DNA from: an uncultured Bacteroidales bacterium
GTDB lineage: Bacteria > Bacteroidota > Bacteroidia > Bacteroidales > Muribaculaceae
NCBI GenBank assembly: GCA_949285735.1
Contig: CASEAQ010000022.1
Span: 1 to 40,370 of the forward strand
DNA: 40,370 nucleotides
Direction: 5' to 3'
Part shown: positions 17,634-26,842 of the stretch, one piece after another
How the letters are laid out: each line of letters starts with the position of its first letter
How positions within the stretch are numbered: the first letter of the stretch is position 1
Program-made: the position numbers and the translations under genes
Notes under the pieces: model-generated
Told to the model about the DNA's origin: nothing
The model's input: only the letters and a program-made list of their open reading frames with translations
Database searches by the model: none

Positions 17634-18968
17634 ATGTTTGACGATACCAACATATTAGAAAGCGAACCCAATTTCTCGGTCGATGACAACGACACTCCGG
17701 CGAGAATAAAAATTATCGGGGTCGGTGGCGGCGGAAACAATGCCGTCAACAACATGTTCAGGCAAAAAATCGAAGGTGTGTCGTATGTCGTGCTCAATAC
17801 CGACAACCAGGCACTGAAGAAGTCGCCCGTGCCGAAGAAATTGCTCATAGGGCCCGAGACAACCCACGGCCTTGGTGCCGGCAACAAGCCCGAAGTGGCG
17901 CGTGCGGCAGCCGAGGAGAGCAGCAACGAGATTGCCGGGCTGTTTGACCCGCAGACCGAGATGGTGTTCATCACTGCCGGCATGGGCGGCGGCACGGGAA
18001 CAGGTGCCGCACCGGTGGTGGCTCGCATTGCCAAGGAGAAGGACAAGTTGACCGTGGGCATTGTCACCATTCCGTTCCTTTTCGAGGGTGAAAAGAAAAT
18101 AATAAAGGCATTGCGTGGTGCCGAGGAGATGAAGCAATATGTCGATGCGCTCATGATTATCAACAACGAGCGGTTGACCGAGATATACGAGGACTTGAGC
18201 TTCATGAACGCCATGTGCAAAGCCGACGACACGCTGACCACTGCCGCACGAAGCATTTCGGAAATGATTACCACCACCGAGGGGTATATCAATATCGACA
18301 TGAACGATGTGAAAACCACGTTGCACGACAGCGGCGTGGCGATAATAAGCACTGGATATGGCGAGGGCGACCACCGCGTGACCAAGGCTATTGCCGACGC
18401 ATTGCGCTCGCCGTTGCTGAAAAACCGCGACGTGTATCGTGCCACACGCATATTGCTCAACATCTATTTCTCGCGCGAGGAGAGCGACAGCTCGTTGGGT
18501 ATCAGCGAAATGAACGAGGTGCGCGAGTTCATGGCAAACTTCGACAAGTCGGTGGTTGACGTGATATGGGGTGCTGCCTACGACGACACGCTCGGCGCAA
18601 AAGTGAAAGTGACCATTCTTGCCGCTGGCTTTGAGACTATTTCGGAAGAAGACATTGAACCAGCCCCGGGTAAACGCAAGAATCCCGAACCTATCGACGA
18701 TGAAGCCATTAGGGTGGCGATAGAGGATACCTACGGGCCCGACAAACTTGCCCAGGATGGTCAGATTGCCACTAAGAACAAGTATATGGTGCTTAAGCCC
18801 GAGGAGATGGACGACGACGACGTGATAGCAGCCTTTGCCAAACCCACGTATAAGCGCGACTCCAGCGTGTTGCGTACTTCGGTTGTCAGCGAACAACCCA
18901 AGTCGTCGGGCAGCGGAGATACCGGCAATGGCGGCGGCACAAAGAAGATAACGTTCTCCACTACATAA
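17634..18968 (+). CDS. ftsZ: Division GTPase FtsZ
   Basis: Tubulin homologue that forms the Z ring. GVGGGGNNAVNNM near residue 30 and the tubulin signature GGGTGTG at 118-124 bind GTP; the synergy-loop residues lie in NDVKTTLHDSGVAI and the following segment. The globular core ends near residue 340, followed by a linker of about 100 residues with the short conserved-looking patch FAKPTYKRDSSVL and a Gly/Ser-rich stretch ending in KKITFSTT. It follows ftsA by 82 bases and closes the dcw cluster. Confidence 0.98.
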   Translation: MFDDTNILESEPNFSVDDNDTPARIKIIGVGGGGNNAVNNMFRQKIEGVSYVVLNTDNQALKKSPVPKKLLIGPETTHGLGAGNKPEVARAAAEESSNEIAGLFDPQTEMVFITAGMGGGTGTGAAPVVARIAKEKDKLTVGIVTIPFLFEGEKKIIKALRGAEEMKQYVDALMIINNERLTEIYEDLSFMNAMCKADDTLTTAARSISEMITTTEGYINIDMNDVKTTLHDSGVAIISTGYGEGDHRVTKAIADALRSPLLKNRDVYRATRILLNIYFSREESDSSLGISEMNEVREFMANFDKSVVDVIWGAAYDDTLGAKVKVTILAAGFETISEEDIEPAPGKRKNPEPIDDEAIRVAIEDTYGPDKLAQDGQIATKNKYMVLKPEEMDDDDVIAAFAKPTYKRDSSVLRTSVVSEQPKSSGSGDTGNGGGTKKITFSTT

Positions 18969-19007
18969 TTTTTGCACATATTGCAGCATAAATAGCTGGA
19001 ATTATAG

Positions 19008-19015
19008 TAATTTTG
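19008..19015 (+). promoter_or_regulatory. Candidate -7 box before yqeY
   Basis: TAATTTTG is a perfect TAnnTTTG match 72 bases before the yqeY start. The nearest upstream TTG (18981-18983) is 24 bases away, longer than the usual 19-21, so the promoter is plausible but weak. Confidence 0.35.
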
Positions 19016-19086
19016 CGGTGCGCTGGTGGAGAGGTGCCACAGGCGCGCCGCATTTATTGTAAACTATTATCAAATGGAGGTTTATT

Positions 19087-19536
19087 ATGAGCTTATTTGA
19101 CACTATAAACAACGACATCAAGAAAGCCATGCTCGCTCGCGACCACACTCGCCTTGAGGCTTTGCGCGGGATAAAGAAGGAATTCCTCGAAGCCAAGACT
19201 GCAAAGGGCGCCGATGGAGAACTCACCGACGAGATGGCAAACAAGATACTTGCCAAGATGCTGAAGCAACGCCGCGAGAGCGCCGAGATTTACAAGAGCC
19301 AGAACCGCGACGACTTGGCACAAAGCGAACTTGGCGAGGCAAGCGTGATCGAAGAATACTTGCCGAAGCCGCTCACCGAGGAAGAGCTTGTTGCCGCCTT
19401 GAAGGAGATTATCGCCCGCGTGGGCGCAACCACCGCCAAGGAGATGGGCAAGGTAATGGGGGTTGCATCGAAGGAACTTGCCGGTCGAGCCGACGGCAAA
19501 GCCATATCGGCAAAGGTGCGCGAGCTGCTTGCCTGA
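19087..19536 (+). CDS. GatB/YqeY domain protein
   Basis: Stand-alone protein (149 residues) resembling the tRNA-binding tail domain of the GatB amidotransferase subunit. Motifs seen: KKAMLARDHTRLEALRGIKKE at the N-terminus, QRRESAEIYKSQNRDDLA, and YLPKPLTEEEL followed by MGKVMGVASKEL. A good ribosome binding site (GGAGG at 19076-19080) precedes the ATG. The family role is uncertain; a tRNA-related function is inferred from the domain and from serS following by 49 bases. Cytoplasmic. Confidence 0.92.
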   Translation: MSLFDTINNDIKKAMLARDHTRLEALRGIKKEFLEAKTAKGADGELTDEMANKILAKMLKQRRESAEIYKSQNRDDLAQSELGEASVIEEYLPKPLTEEELVAALKEIIARVGATTAKEMGKVMGVASKELAGRADGKAISAKVRELLA

Positions 19537-19585
19537 TCCCCACGCATAATGACACTGGAACAAGAAACGTAATTACGAGAATATA

Positions 19586-20857
19586 ATGTTGACATTAGCT
19601 TTAATCAAGGAAAATCCCGAGGAGGTAATCGCTCGTCTTGCCGTGAAGCATTTCGATGGGCGCGAACCTATAATGAGGGTGATAGAACTTGACAAGGAAC
19701 GCCGTGAAGCGCAGACCAAGCGCGACAATCAGGCAGCACAGCTCAACAAGCTGGCAGCCGAGATAGGCGCACTGATGAAACAAGGGAAAAAAGACGAGGC
19801 AGAGGCGGTAAAAGCCACCGTTGCCGAGTTGAAGGAGAACAACAAGGCAATTGACGAACGTGTGAAGAACGCCGAGAACGAAATCAACGAGATATTGCTG
19901 TCGGTGCCCAACGTGCCGTCGCCAATGGTGCCTGAAGGGAACGGAGCTGCCGACAACGTTGTTGAGAAGGTAGGCGGCGTGATGCCCGACCTCCCTGCCG
20001 ATGCACTCCCGCACTGGGATCTTGCCAAGAAGTACAACATAATCGACTTCGACCTTGGCGTGAAAATCACCGGTGCAGGTTTTCCCGTGTATATAGGCAA
20101 GGGTGCGCGCCTGCAACGTGCGTTGATTCAATTTTTCCTCGACGAGGCAGGCAAGGCTGGCTACCTCGAAATAGAGCCGCCATACGTGGTGAACGAGGCT
20201 TCGGGCTATGGTACAGGTCAATTGCCCGACAAGGAGGGGCAAATGTATCATTGCAACCTCGACAACTTGTATCTCATACCAACAGCCGAGGTTCCCGTCA
20301 CTAACATCTACCGCGACGTGATTCTCGACCAAAAGGAGTTGCCGAAGATGAATTGTGCCTATTCGGCTTGCTTCCGCCGCGAAGCTGGCTCGTATGGCAA
20401 GGACGTGCGCGGGCTTAACCGCCTGCACCAGTTCGACAAGGTGGAAATTGTGCGCATCGAGAAGCCCGAAAACTCATACGCGGCACTTGAGAAGATGAAA
20501 GACCACGTGCAGGGCTTGCTCGAAAAGCTCGAATTGCCGTGGCACATATTGCGCTTGTGCGGCGGCGACATGAGCTTCACGTCGGCGATAACATTCGACT
20601 TCGAGGTGTATTCGGCTGCGCAAAAGCGTTGGCTCGAAGTCAGCTCGGTGTCCAACTTTGAGAGCTACCAAGCCAACCGCCTGAAGTGCCGCTACCGTGG
20701 CGACGACAAGAAGACCCACTTGTGCCACACGCTCAACGGGTCGGCTCTTGCCTTGCCGCGCATCATGGCAGCTTTGCTCGAAAACAACCAGACTCCCGAT
20801 GGGATACGCATTCCGCAATGCCTGCACCGCTACACGGGATTCGACATCATCGACTAA
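19586..20857 (+). CDS. serS: Seryl-tRNA synthetase
   Basis: Class II synthetase that charges tRNA-Ser (and tRNA-Sec where present). An N-terminal antiparallel coiled coil (about 28-110, highly charged) reaches the tRNA long arm. The catalytic core includes the TAEVP loop in LIPTAEVPVTN, motif 2 around residue 265 (CFRREAGSYGKDVRG), and a motif 3 region with LNGSALALPRIMAALLEN. At 423 residues it is full length. It appears to be cotranscribed with yqeY, and a long stem terminator follows. Confidence 0.98.
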   Translation: MLTLALIKENPEEVIARLAVKHFDGREPIMRVIELDKERREAQTKRDNQAAQLNKLAAEIGALMKQGKKDEAEAVKATVAELKENNKAIDERVKNAENEINEILLSVPNVPSPMVPEGNGAADNVVEKVGGVMPDLPADALPHWDLAKKYNIIDFDLGVKITGAGFPVYIGKGARLQRALIQFFLDEAGKAGYLEIEPPYVVNEASGYGTGQLPDKEGQMYHCNLDNLYLIPTAEVPVTNIYRDVILDQKELPKMNCAYSACFRREAGSYGKDVRGLNRLHQFDKVEIVRIEKPENSYAALEKMKDHVQGLLEKLELPWHILRLCGGDMSFTSAITFDFEVYSAAQKRWLEVSSVSNFESYQANRLKCRYRGDDKKTHLCHTLNGSALALPRIMAALLENNQTPDGIRIPQCLHRYTGFDIID

Positions 20858-20889
20858 GCGAAAGAGCAAAAGTAAATATATAATCTGGA

Positions 20890-20930
20890 CAATCGAGTTC
20901 TTGCCTTGCGCAGGAGCTCGATTGCTTTTT
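20890..20930 (+). terminator. Intrinsic terminator after serS
   Basis: CAATCGAG at 20890-20897 pairs with CTCGATTG at 20917-20924. The pairing continues inward through six more pairs (with two G-T wobbles) to a 7-base loop, and the T-run is at 20926-20930. Confidence 0.85.
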
Positions 20931-20994
20931 ATGGGGAGAAGTTGTGCTGCAGGGTGACATGTGTAGGACGGCAAAATTTTTTGTTGTCATGTCG

Positions 20995-21025
20995 TTGAAA
21001 TATAGTGACTTTTTTCGTATGTTTG
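20995..21025 (+). promoter_or_regulatory. Promoter of the (p)ppGpp synthetase/hydrolase gene
   Basis: TTG at 20995-20997, a 20-base spacer and TATGTTTG at 21018-21025, a full Bacteroidetes match. It lies downstream of the serS terminator and 63 bases before the start codon. Confidence 0.6.
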
Positions 21026-21088
21026 TATAATATTTGATAATATGAGTGTAACATTCACCACTACAATCGGAAACTAAAAGAAAGCGCT

Positions 21089-23326
21089 ATGATGGAGACT
21101 ACCAAGATTACCCCCGAAGAGGAAGAACGCATGATAAATGCTGCGTTTAAAGAGCTGCTCGATGGCTATATGGCAAGCAATCACCGCAAGAAGGTGGAGA
21201 TAATTGAACGTGCATTTAAGTTTGCCAAGGATGCGCATAGCGGAATACGCCGCCGTTCGGGTGAACCTTACATCATGCACCCTATTGCCGTGGCGCGCAT
21301 AGTGAGCCAGGAGATAGGGTTGGGGTCGGTGTCGATTTGTGCTGCCTTGCTCCATGATGTAGTGGAAGATACCGATTACACGGTTGATGATATTGAGTCG
21401 CAGTTTGGGAAGAAGATTGCGCAAATCGTTGAGGGCTTGACCAAGATTTCGGGCGGTATCTTCGGTGACAAGGCTTCGGCGCAAGCCGAGAACTTCCGCA
21501 AGTTGTTGTTGACGATGAACAACGACATTCGCGTAATCTTAATCAAGATGGCCGACCGCCTGCATAATATGCGCACGCTCGGTTCGATGATTCCGAGCAA
21601 GCAATACAAGATTGCCGGTGAAACACTCTACATTTATGCCCCGTTGGCACACCGCTTGGGATTGTTTGCCATAAAGACCGAACTTGAGGACTTGAGTTTC
21701 AAATACGAGCATCCCGAGGCATACAGGACTATCAAGGAACAGATTGCCGCTACCGAGGCGAAGCGCAACGAGATATACAAGACTTTTTCCGATCCTATCA
21801 AGGAACGACTCGACGCCATGGGGCTTACCTATACGATAAAGGCTCGTGTGAAATCGGTGTACTCGATATGGAAGAAGATGGAAGCCAAGCACATACCCTT
21901 TGAGGAGGTGTATGACTTGTATGCCGTGCGCATCGTCTTCGACTGCGAGAAGGAGACCGACGAGAAAAAAATGTGCTGGAGCATCTATTCGGAAATCACC
22001 GACCTGTATCGCCTGCACCCCGAGCGCACTCGCGACTGGCTGAGCACGCCCAAGGCGAACGGATACCGTGCATTGCACCTGACGGTGATGGGACCCGACG
22101 GCAACTGGATAGAAGTGCAGATACGCAGCAAGCGCATGGACGATATGGCAGAGCGCGGATTTGCCGCCCACTGGAAATACAAGATAGGGGAGGGTGAGGA
22201 AGAATCGGAACTTGCCACTTGGCTCAAGACCATCCAAGACATATTGGAAAACCCCGAGCCCAATGCGCTCGACTTCCTCGACACGATAAAACTCAACCTG
22301 TTTGCCTCAGAGATATTGGTGTTTACGCCCAAAGGCGAACTTATCACGCTGCCAAAGGACTCGACCGTGCTCGATGTGGCGTTCAACTTGCACTCCGAGC
22401 TTGGAATGCATTGCATTGCCGGGAAGGTCAACCACAGGCTGGTGCCACTGTCGCACAAATTGCAGAGCGGCGACCAGGTGGAGGTGCTCACTTCGCAGTC
22501 GCAGCGGCCAAAGGCAGATTGGGTCAACTTCCTTGCATCGGCAAAGGGGCGCGCACGGCTCACTGCTGCGTTGCGCAAGGAGCGCAGGGTGACAATCGAT
22601 GCCGGCGAAGCCAAGTTTGCCAAATTTATGGAAGAGAACGGGTTGGCAAAGAACAATGAGAATATCACCAAGATTTGCGCCGCACAGCATCTGTCCAACC
22701 GCGATGAACTTTACTTCATGATAGGCAACGATGACATTGCGTTGTCGGAGCAACTGTTACAACCATTGCGCCCACAGACGAAGAATATATTCAACCGTCT
22801 GTTGCGCAATCCGTTGAAGCGAAACCGCAATAAGGAGGGTGAGCCAGAAGTAGAGAAGATTGCCGATCCTATCGACATGAAGAAAACCTACCTGCTCAAG
22901 ACCGAGAACGGCGTGAGCAACTATCGCATAGCCCCATGTTGCCACCCCATACCGGGCGACGACGTGTTTGGCTTTGTCGATGAGCAGAACAATGTGGTGG
23001 TGCACAAGCTGACGTGCGAGAATGCCATGAGGCTGAAGAGCAGCTTCGGTGGCCGCATCGTCACCACCAAATGGGAGACCAAGAATGTGAAATTCCCCGT
23101 GTCGGTACACGTTGAGGGTATCGACCGAATGGGAATACTGCAGGAAATCATATCTATAATATCCACCAATCTTGCCATATACATACGCCGTCTGAACATA
23201 GCTGCCGACCTTGGCGTGTTCCGCTGCGACCTCGATGTCGATGTCGAAGACGTTGACGTGGTTAACAAGCTGTGCAAGCAAATCAAGACTGTCGATGGCG
23301 TGAAGTCGGCTGTGAGGATGGATTAA
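21089..23326 (+). CDS. Bifunctional (p)ppGpp synthetase/hydrolase (RelA/SpoT homologue)
   Basis: Stringent-response enzyme. Domains in order: HD hydrolase (intact HDVVED at 89-94 and MADRLHNMRTL), synthetase (VYDLYAVRIVF, then TPKANGYRALHL and EVQIRSKRMDDMAERGFAAHW), TGS (from about 408, VFTPKGELITLPKDSTVLD), a zinc-finger/helical region (CCHPIPGDDVFGF) and a C-terminal ACT domain (about 667-745). Both catalytic halves keep key residues, so it is probably bifunctional (Rel/SpoT type) rather than a RelA with a dead HD domain. 745 residues is normal. MMET allows either of the first two Met codons as start. It has its own promoter; the next gene follows after 21 bases. Confidence 0.95.
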   Translation: MMETTKITPEEEERMINAAFKELLDGYMASNHRKKVEIIERAFKFAKDAHSGIRRRSGEPYIMHPIAVARIVSQEIGLGSVSICAALLHDVVEDTDYTVDDIESQFGKKIAQIVEGLTKISGGIFGDKASAQAENFRKLLLTMNNDIRVILIKMADRLHNMRTLGSMIPSKQYKIAGETLYIYAPLAHRLGLFAIKTELEDLSFKYEHPEAYRTIKEQIAATEAKRNEIYKTFSDPIKERLDAMGLTYTIKARVKSVYSIWKKMEAKHIPFEEVYDLYAVRIVFDCEKETDEKKMCWSIYSEITDLYRLHPERTRDWLSTPKANGYRALHLTVMGPDGNWIEVQIRSKRMDDMAERGFAAHWKYKIGEGEEESELATWLKTIQDILENPEPNALDFLDTIKLNLFASEILVFTPKGELITLPKDSTVLDVAFNLHSELGMHCIAGKVNHRLVPLSHKLQSGDQVEVLTSQSQRPKADWVNFLASAKGRARLTAALRKERRVTIDAGEAKFAKFMEENGLAKNNENITKICAAQHLSNRDELYFMIGNDDIALSEQLLQPLRPQTKNIFNRLLRNPLKRNRNKEGEPEVEKIADPIDMKKTYLLKTENGVSNYRIAPCCHPIPGDDVFGFVDEQNNVVVHKLTCENAMRLKSSFGGRIVTTKWETKNVKFPVSVHVEGIDRMGILQEIISIISTNLAIYIRRLNIAADLGVFRCDLDVDVEDVDVVNKLCKQIKTVDGVKSAVRMD

Positions 23327-23347
23327 ACACAGTATAGCTTTGTTATT

Positions 23348-25384
23348 ATGTTTAAATTCAGTAGGAAAAATCTTGTAAGGCTGTTGCTTTTTGTCGGAGC
23401 TATAATCTTAATCTCTTATTTCATACCGCGCAAGAGCGACCAGGACTTCAGTTATGCCATAGGACGACCATGGACATACGCCTTGTTGACTGCCCCATAC
23501 GACATACCTGTCAACCTCGATTCGGCAAGTGCCGCCATGCGCCGCGACAGCATCGACCGCACATTTGTGCCTGTTTACAAGCGCGACAACGCCGTTGCGG
23601 TGAAGAACCTGAACGAACTGGGGCAGGCGTTGCTGAAGCATGAACAAGTCACGCCGTCGCTGCAGGGGCAAATTGTGAATGCTGTCCGCGGTCTGTATGC
23701 CGACGGCATCGTTGACAATGTCACATATACCCGCATAAACAATGGCAGGATGCCCAACATGAGGTTTATCGTGGGCAATGTGGCGCAACTCTCGCCGACG
23801 AGCAAGATGAAGTCGGTGCGCAAGGCTTATGCGACAATCGACTCGATTTTCCCCATGCCTTACGCCCGAATAATCATTGATGATGTGAAGTTGGTGAATT
23901 ATTTGTCGCCCAATGTGCTGTGCGACAGTGTGGAGTCGGAACGGCTGCTCGAGCAGGCCTACTTGAAAGCCCTTGCGCCGATAGGGGTGAAGCAAAAGGG
24001 GGAGCGGATAGTTGACCGTGGCGAAATCGTAACGCCACAGATTTATGAGATATTGAGGGAGTATGAGCGGTTGCAGCAAACCCGCGAGACTGCCGAGAAC
24101 GGCAACGACTACCGTTTTGCCGGGCAAATAGCCGTGGCAACGATGCTGCTGTTGTGTTTCTACACGTTCCTCTACTACTTCAGGCAGCGCACGTTCAACG
24201 ATATGCGCCGCCTGCTGTTCCTCGTGGCGTTTGTAGCAGTGTTTACGCTCGTAACATACCTTGTGATGATGACGATGCCCACGATAGGCGTTTATGTGAT
24301 GCCTTTCACGGTGTTGCCTATCATAATCACCACTTTCTATGACTCTCGCACGGCAATGTTTGCCCACATCATCGAGACGCTGCTATGTTCGATTGTGGTT
24401 GCTTATCCCATGGAGTTTATCTTCTTGCAGTTTATCGCTGGCTTGACTGCGATAATGACCCTGCAGGAGCTTTCCCGCCGCTCGCAATTGGTGAAGTGTG
24501 CAGTGTTTGTGCTGATAGCCTATATAGTCACTTATAGCGCGCTCGAAATAGTCAATGAGGGAAATATACAGAACATCAATTGGCACATATTCCTGTATTT
24601 CGGACTTAATGTGGTGTTCTTGTCGTTTGCATATATATTCATTTTCCTTATAGAAAAGATGTTCGGGTTCATATCCACCGTTACGCTTGTCGAGCTTACC
24701 GATGTCAACACGCCGTTGCTCAGAGAGCTGTCGGAGAAGTGTCCTGGCACGTTCCAGCACTCGTTGCAGGTTTCAAACCTCGCTGCCGAGGCTGCCCATG
24801 TGATTGGAGCCAACGTGCAGCTTGTCAGGGCAGGTGCGCTGTACCACGACATAGGCAAGATTGACAATCCGGCATTCTTCACCGAGAACCAGCGTGGCGA
24901 GAATCCTCACAAGATGTTGCCGCCCGAGGTGAGCGCGAAAATAATAATAGAGCACGTGACCAATGGCGTGAAGCGAGCCGATAAAGCCAAGTTGCCGCAA
25001 GTGATAAAAGACTTCATCGTGCAGCATCATGGCGCAGGAAAGGCAAAGTATTTCTACACTATGGCTTGCAATGCGCGGCCCGACGAGGAGGTTGATCCTG
25101 CTCCATACACCTATCCTGGACCTAATCCCAATACGAAGGAGACAAGCATATTGATGATGGCAGACTCGACCGAGGCGGCATCGCGCAGCCTCACCGACCA
25201 TAGCGACACGTCGATATCGCAACTCGTGAACCGCATAATCGATTCGCAGATTGCCGACGGGTTGCTGAAGGATTCGCCCATCAGTTTCCGCGACGTGGAG
25301 AAGATAAAGCAATGCTTCATTTCGCGACTGTGCACCATGTATCACTCGCGAATTAAGTATCCCGATGCGGTCAAAAAGAATTAA
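23348..25384 (+). CDS. 7TM-HD phosphohydrolase, PgpH type (probable c-di-AMP phosphodiesterase)
   Basis: Multidomain membrane protein (678 residues). A first membrane helix (about 9-24) is followed by an extracytoplasmic domain to about 255, a block of roughly seven helices (255-445), and a cytoplasmic HD domain. The HD metal site is visible as FQHSLQVSNLAAEAAHVIGAN followed by ALYHDIGKIDNP (H500, D501), with later KDFIVQHHGAGKA. This is the architecture of PgpH/YqfF proteins, which degrade cyclic di-AMP in Firmicutes; that substrate is inferred for Bacteroidetes. Close behind the stringent-response gene, it may share its transcript, bringing two nucleotide-signalling enzymes together. Confidence 0.92.
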   Translation: MFKFSRKNLVRLLLFVGAIILISYFIPRKSDQDFSYAIGRPWTYALLTAPYDIPVNLDSASAAMRRDSIDRTFVPVYKRDNAVAVKNLNELGQALLKHEQVTPSLQGQIVNAVRGLYADGIVDNVTYTRINNGRMPNMRFIVGNVAQLSPTSKMKSVRKAYATIDSIFPMPYARIIIDDVKLVNYLSPNVLCDSVESERLLEQAYLKALAPIGVKQKGERIVDRGEIVTPQIYEILREYERLQQTRETAENGNDYRFAGQIAVATMLLLCFYTFLYYFRQRTFNDMRRLLFLVAFVAVFTLVTYLVMMTMPTIGVYVMPFTVLPIIITTFYDSRTAMFAHIIETLLCSIVVAYPMEFIFLQFIAGLTAIMTLQELSRRSQLVKCAVFVLIAYIVTYSALEIVNEGNIQNINWHIFLYFGLNVVFLSFAYIFIFLIEKMFGFISTVTLVELTDVNTPLLRELSEKCPGTFQHSLQVSNLAAEAAHVIGANVQLVRAGALYHDIGKIDNPAFFTENQRGENPHKMLPPEVSAKIIIEHVTNGVKRADKAKLPQVIKDFIVQHHGAGKAKYFYTMACNARPDEEVDPAPYTYPGPNPNTKETSILMMADSTEAASRSLTDHSDTSISQLVNRIIDSQIADGLLKDSPISFRDVEKIKQCFISRLCTMYHSRIKYPDAVKKN

Positions 25385-25456
25385 ACAATGTTAAAGTCGT
25401 GATGCGGCCATCTTCAGAAATTTGGTCGTAATTTCGTCATCGTTTAGCAGTATTGT

Positions 25457-25969
25457 ATGGAAGTGAATTTGGCAATGGCAATAGTTGGGAGCGCGGTCGT
25501 GCTATGCGGTATGGCTATGGAGGCTATTGGTTTCAGGTTGTCAACAATTGTGGCATATGCAGGATTGTTGCTGTTGCACTATTTTGGATGTATAAACTTG
25601 GTTGGCAGTTCTTTGCTGTTTTGGGGCGCAGCGAGCTTGTTGGCTTGCGGTATCGCCGTGTTGTCGCCACGGGAGGAGCCAGGTGGCTCGCGCCGCGGCA
25701 ACCTGTATTTGCTGCTCGGCGCAGTGGCAGGACTGCTCGTGGGCATGTCGATCGATGCATCGGTGATGATACTTTCTGCCGTAATCGGAACAATTCTTGG
25801 ACAACTTTTTTATGCCCAAACGCCCAAAGGAAAGTGGATAAAATTTTCATTCTCCATTTTTATTCACTACTTTTGCAGTGTCGGATTGAAAACGATTGTT
25901 TCAACCGCGATTGCAGGAATAGCTGTTGAGGGTTTTTTGAGAAATCAAGTGATGCTTGAAATGGCTTGA
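25457..25969 (+). CDS. Small polytopic membrane protein, unknown function
   Basis: 170 residues with about five hydrophobic segments (MAIVGSAVVLCGMAMEAIGF; IVAYAGLLLLHYFG; LLFWGAASLLACGIAVL; LYLLLGAVAGLLVGMSI; a final one in IHYFCSVGLKTIVSTAIAG). One cytoplasmic-looking loop is basic (SPREEPGGSRRGN). The Gly-rich helix pair GAVAGLLVGM and SAVIGTILGQLF resembles glycine-zipper membrane proteins such as DUF456, but I cannot claim membership. It lies 72 bases after the HD phosphodiesterase and 21 bases before the next gene, so the pair is probably cotranscribed. Confidence 0.75.
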   Translation: MEVNLAMAIVGSAVVLCGMAMEAIGFRLSTIVAYAGLLLLHYFGCINLVGSSLLFWGAASLLACGIAVLSPREEPGGSRRGNLYLLLGAVAGLLVGMSIDASVMILSAVIGTILGQLFYAQTPKGKWIKFSFSIFIHYFCSVGLKTIVSTAIAGIAVEGFLRNQVMLEMA

Positions 25970-25990
25970 CTGCGAAAAAGAGAGTAACCG

Positions 25991-26689
25991 ATGAGGAAGT
26001 TCCTACTAACTATAACAACGGCACTGGTTTTTACGGCAATGTTGGCGGCACAACCGCAGCATTTCGAGGTGAAACAGGTGGATTTCGATTCAATCAAGGC
26101 TGGAGTGTCTGATGTGAGGTCGAAACATTACTATCCGTTGTTAATGGAAAAATATCTGAGCAACGACACATTGCTTGGTTATGACGACTACCGCTACTTG
26201 TATTACGGTTACACATTCCAAGATGACTTTGATCCGTTCAGGGTTTCGGAGTATGCCGATGTCATCGACGAATTGTATTACAAGAAGGAATTCACGCGTG
26301 CAGAGTGTGACACAATCATAAAATATGCAGAATTAACACTTCGTGACAATATTTTTGATTTAAGTCAAATGAAATTTTATATCTTTGCACTCAAGAAAAA
26401 ACAAAAGAATACTCTTGCAGCGATTCGCCAGTACAAACTCAACCACATTGTAGCGGCAATCCTCTCTTCGGGGAGTGGAACTAAAGAGAAACCGTGGGTG
26501 GTGATTTCACCAGCGCATGAGTATAACTTGATAAATATCCTCGGTTATGTGGCTACGGGTCATCAAGAGCTTGATAACAACATAGATTACATAACGGTGG
26601 AGAAGAAGGATAAAAATTCGCCCGAAGGCTTCTATTTCGATGCTACACGCATCAAGCAGGTCGTTGAGGAGAAATATCCTGAAAATTGA
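25991..26689 (+). CDS. Exported DUF4919-like protein
   Basis: 232 residues with a clear Sec signal peptide (MRKFLLTITTALVFTAMLAAQ, cleavage near residue 20). The mature part carries HYYPLLMEKYLSNDTLLGYDDYRYLYYGY-type sequence, which I recognise as the Bacteroidetes DUF4919 family, present in many gut Bacteroidales without known function. The C-terminal half includes SSGSGTKEKPWVVISPAHEYNL, also typical of this family. No catalytic motif is visible. It is the last gene of the run from the (p)ppGpp enzyme and is followed by a terminator. Confidence 0.85.
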   Translation: MRKFLLTITTALVFTAMLAAQPQHFEVKQVDFDSIKAGVSDVRSKHYYPLLMEKYLSNDTLLGYDDYRYLYYGYTFQDDFDPFRVSEYADVIDELYYKKEFTRAECDTIIKYAELTLRDNIFDLSQMKFYIFALKKKQKNTLAAIRQYKLNHIVAAILSSGSGTKEKPWVVISPAHEYNLINILGYVATGHQELDNNIDYITVEKKDKNSPEGFYFDATRIKQVVEEKYPEN

Positions 26690-26752
26690 AGAAGGCAATA
26701 AATAACAACAATCAATATAATAGCACTCGAAAATAATAGCACTATTAATGAA

Positions 26753-26786
26753 GCCCTTGCCGCTGTGAAGCTCCAAGGGTTTTTTA
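26753..26786 (+). terminator. Intrinsic terminator after the DUF4919-like gene
   Basis: CCCTTG (26754-26759) pairs with CAAGGG (26774-26779), followed by a T-run (26780-26786). Confidence 0.75.
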
Positions 26787-26842
26787 TTTTATGGAGGGGT
26801 GCTTGTTTTGCTGGAGCAATCTGTTATAGCAACGCTGGATGT

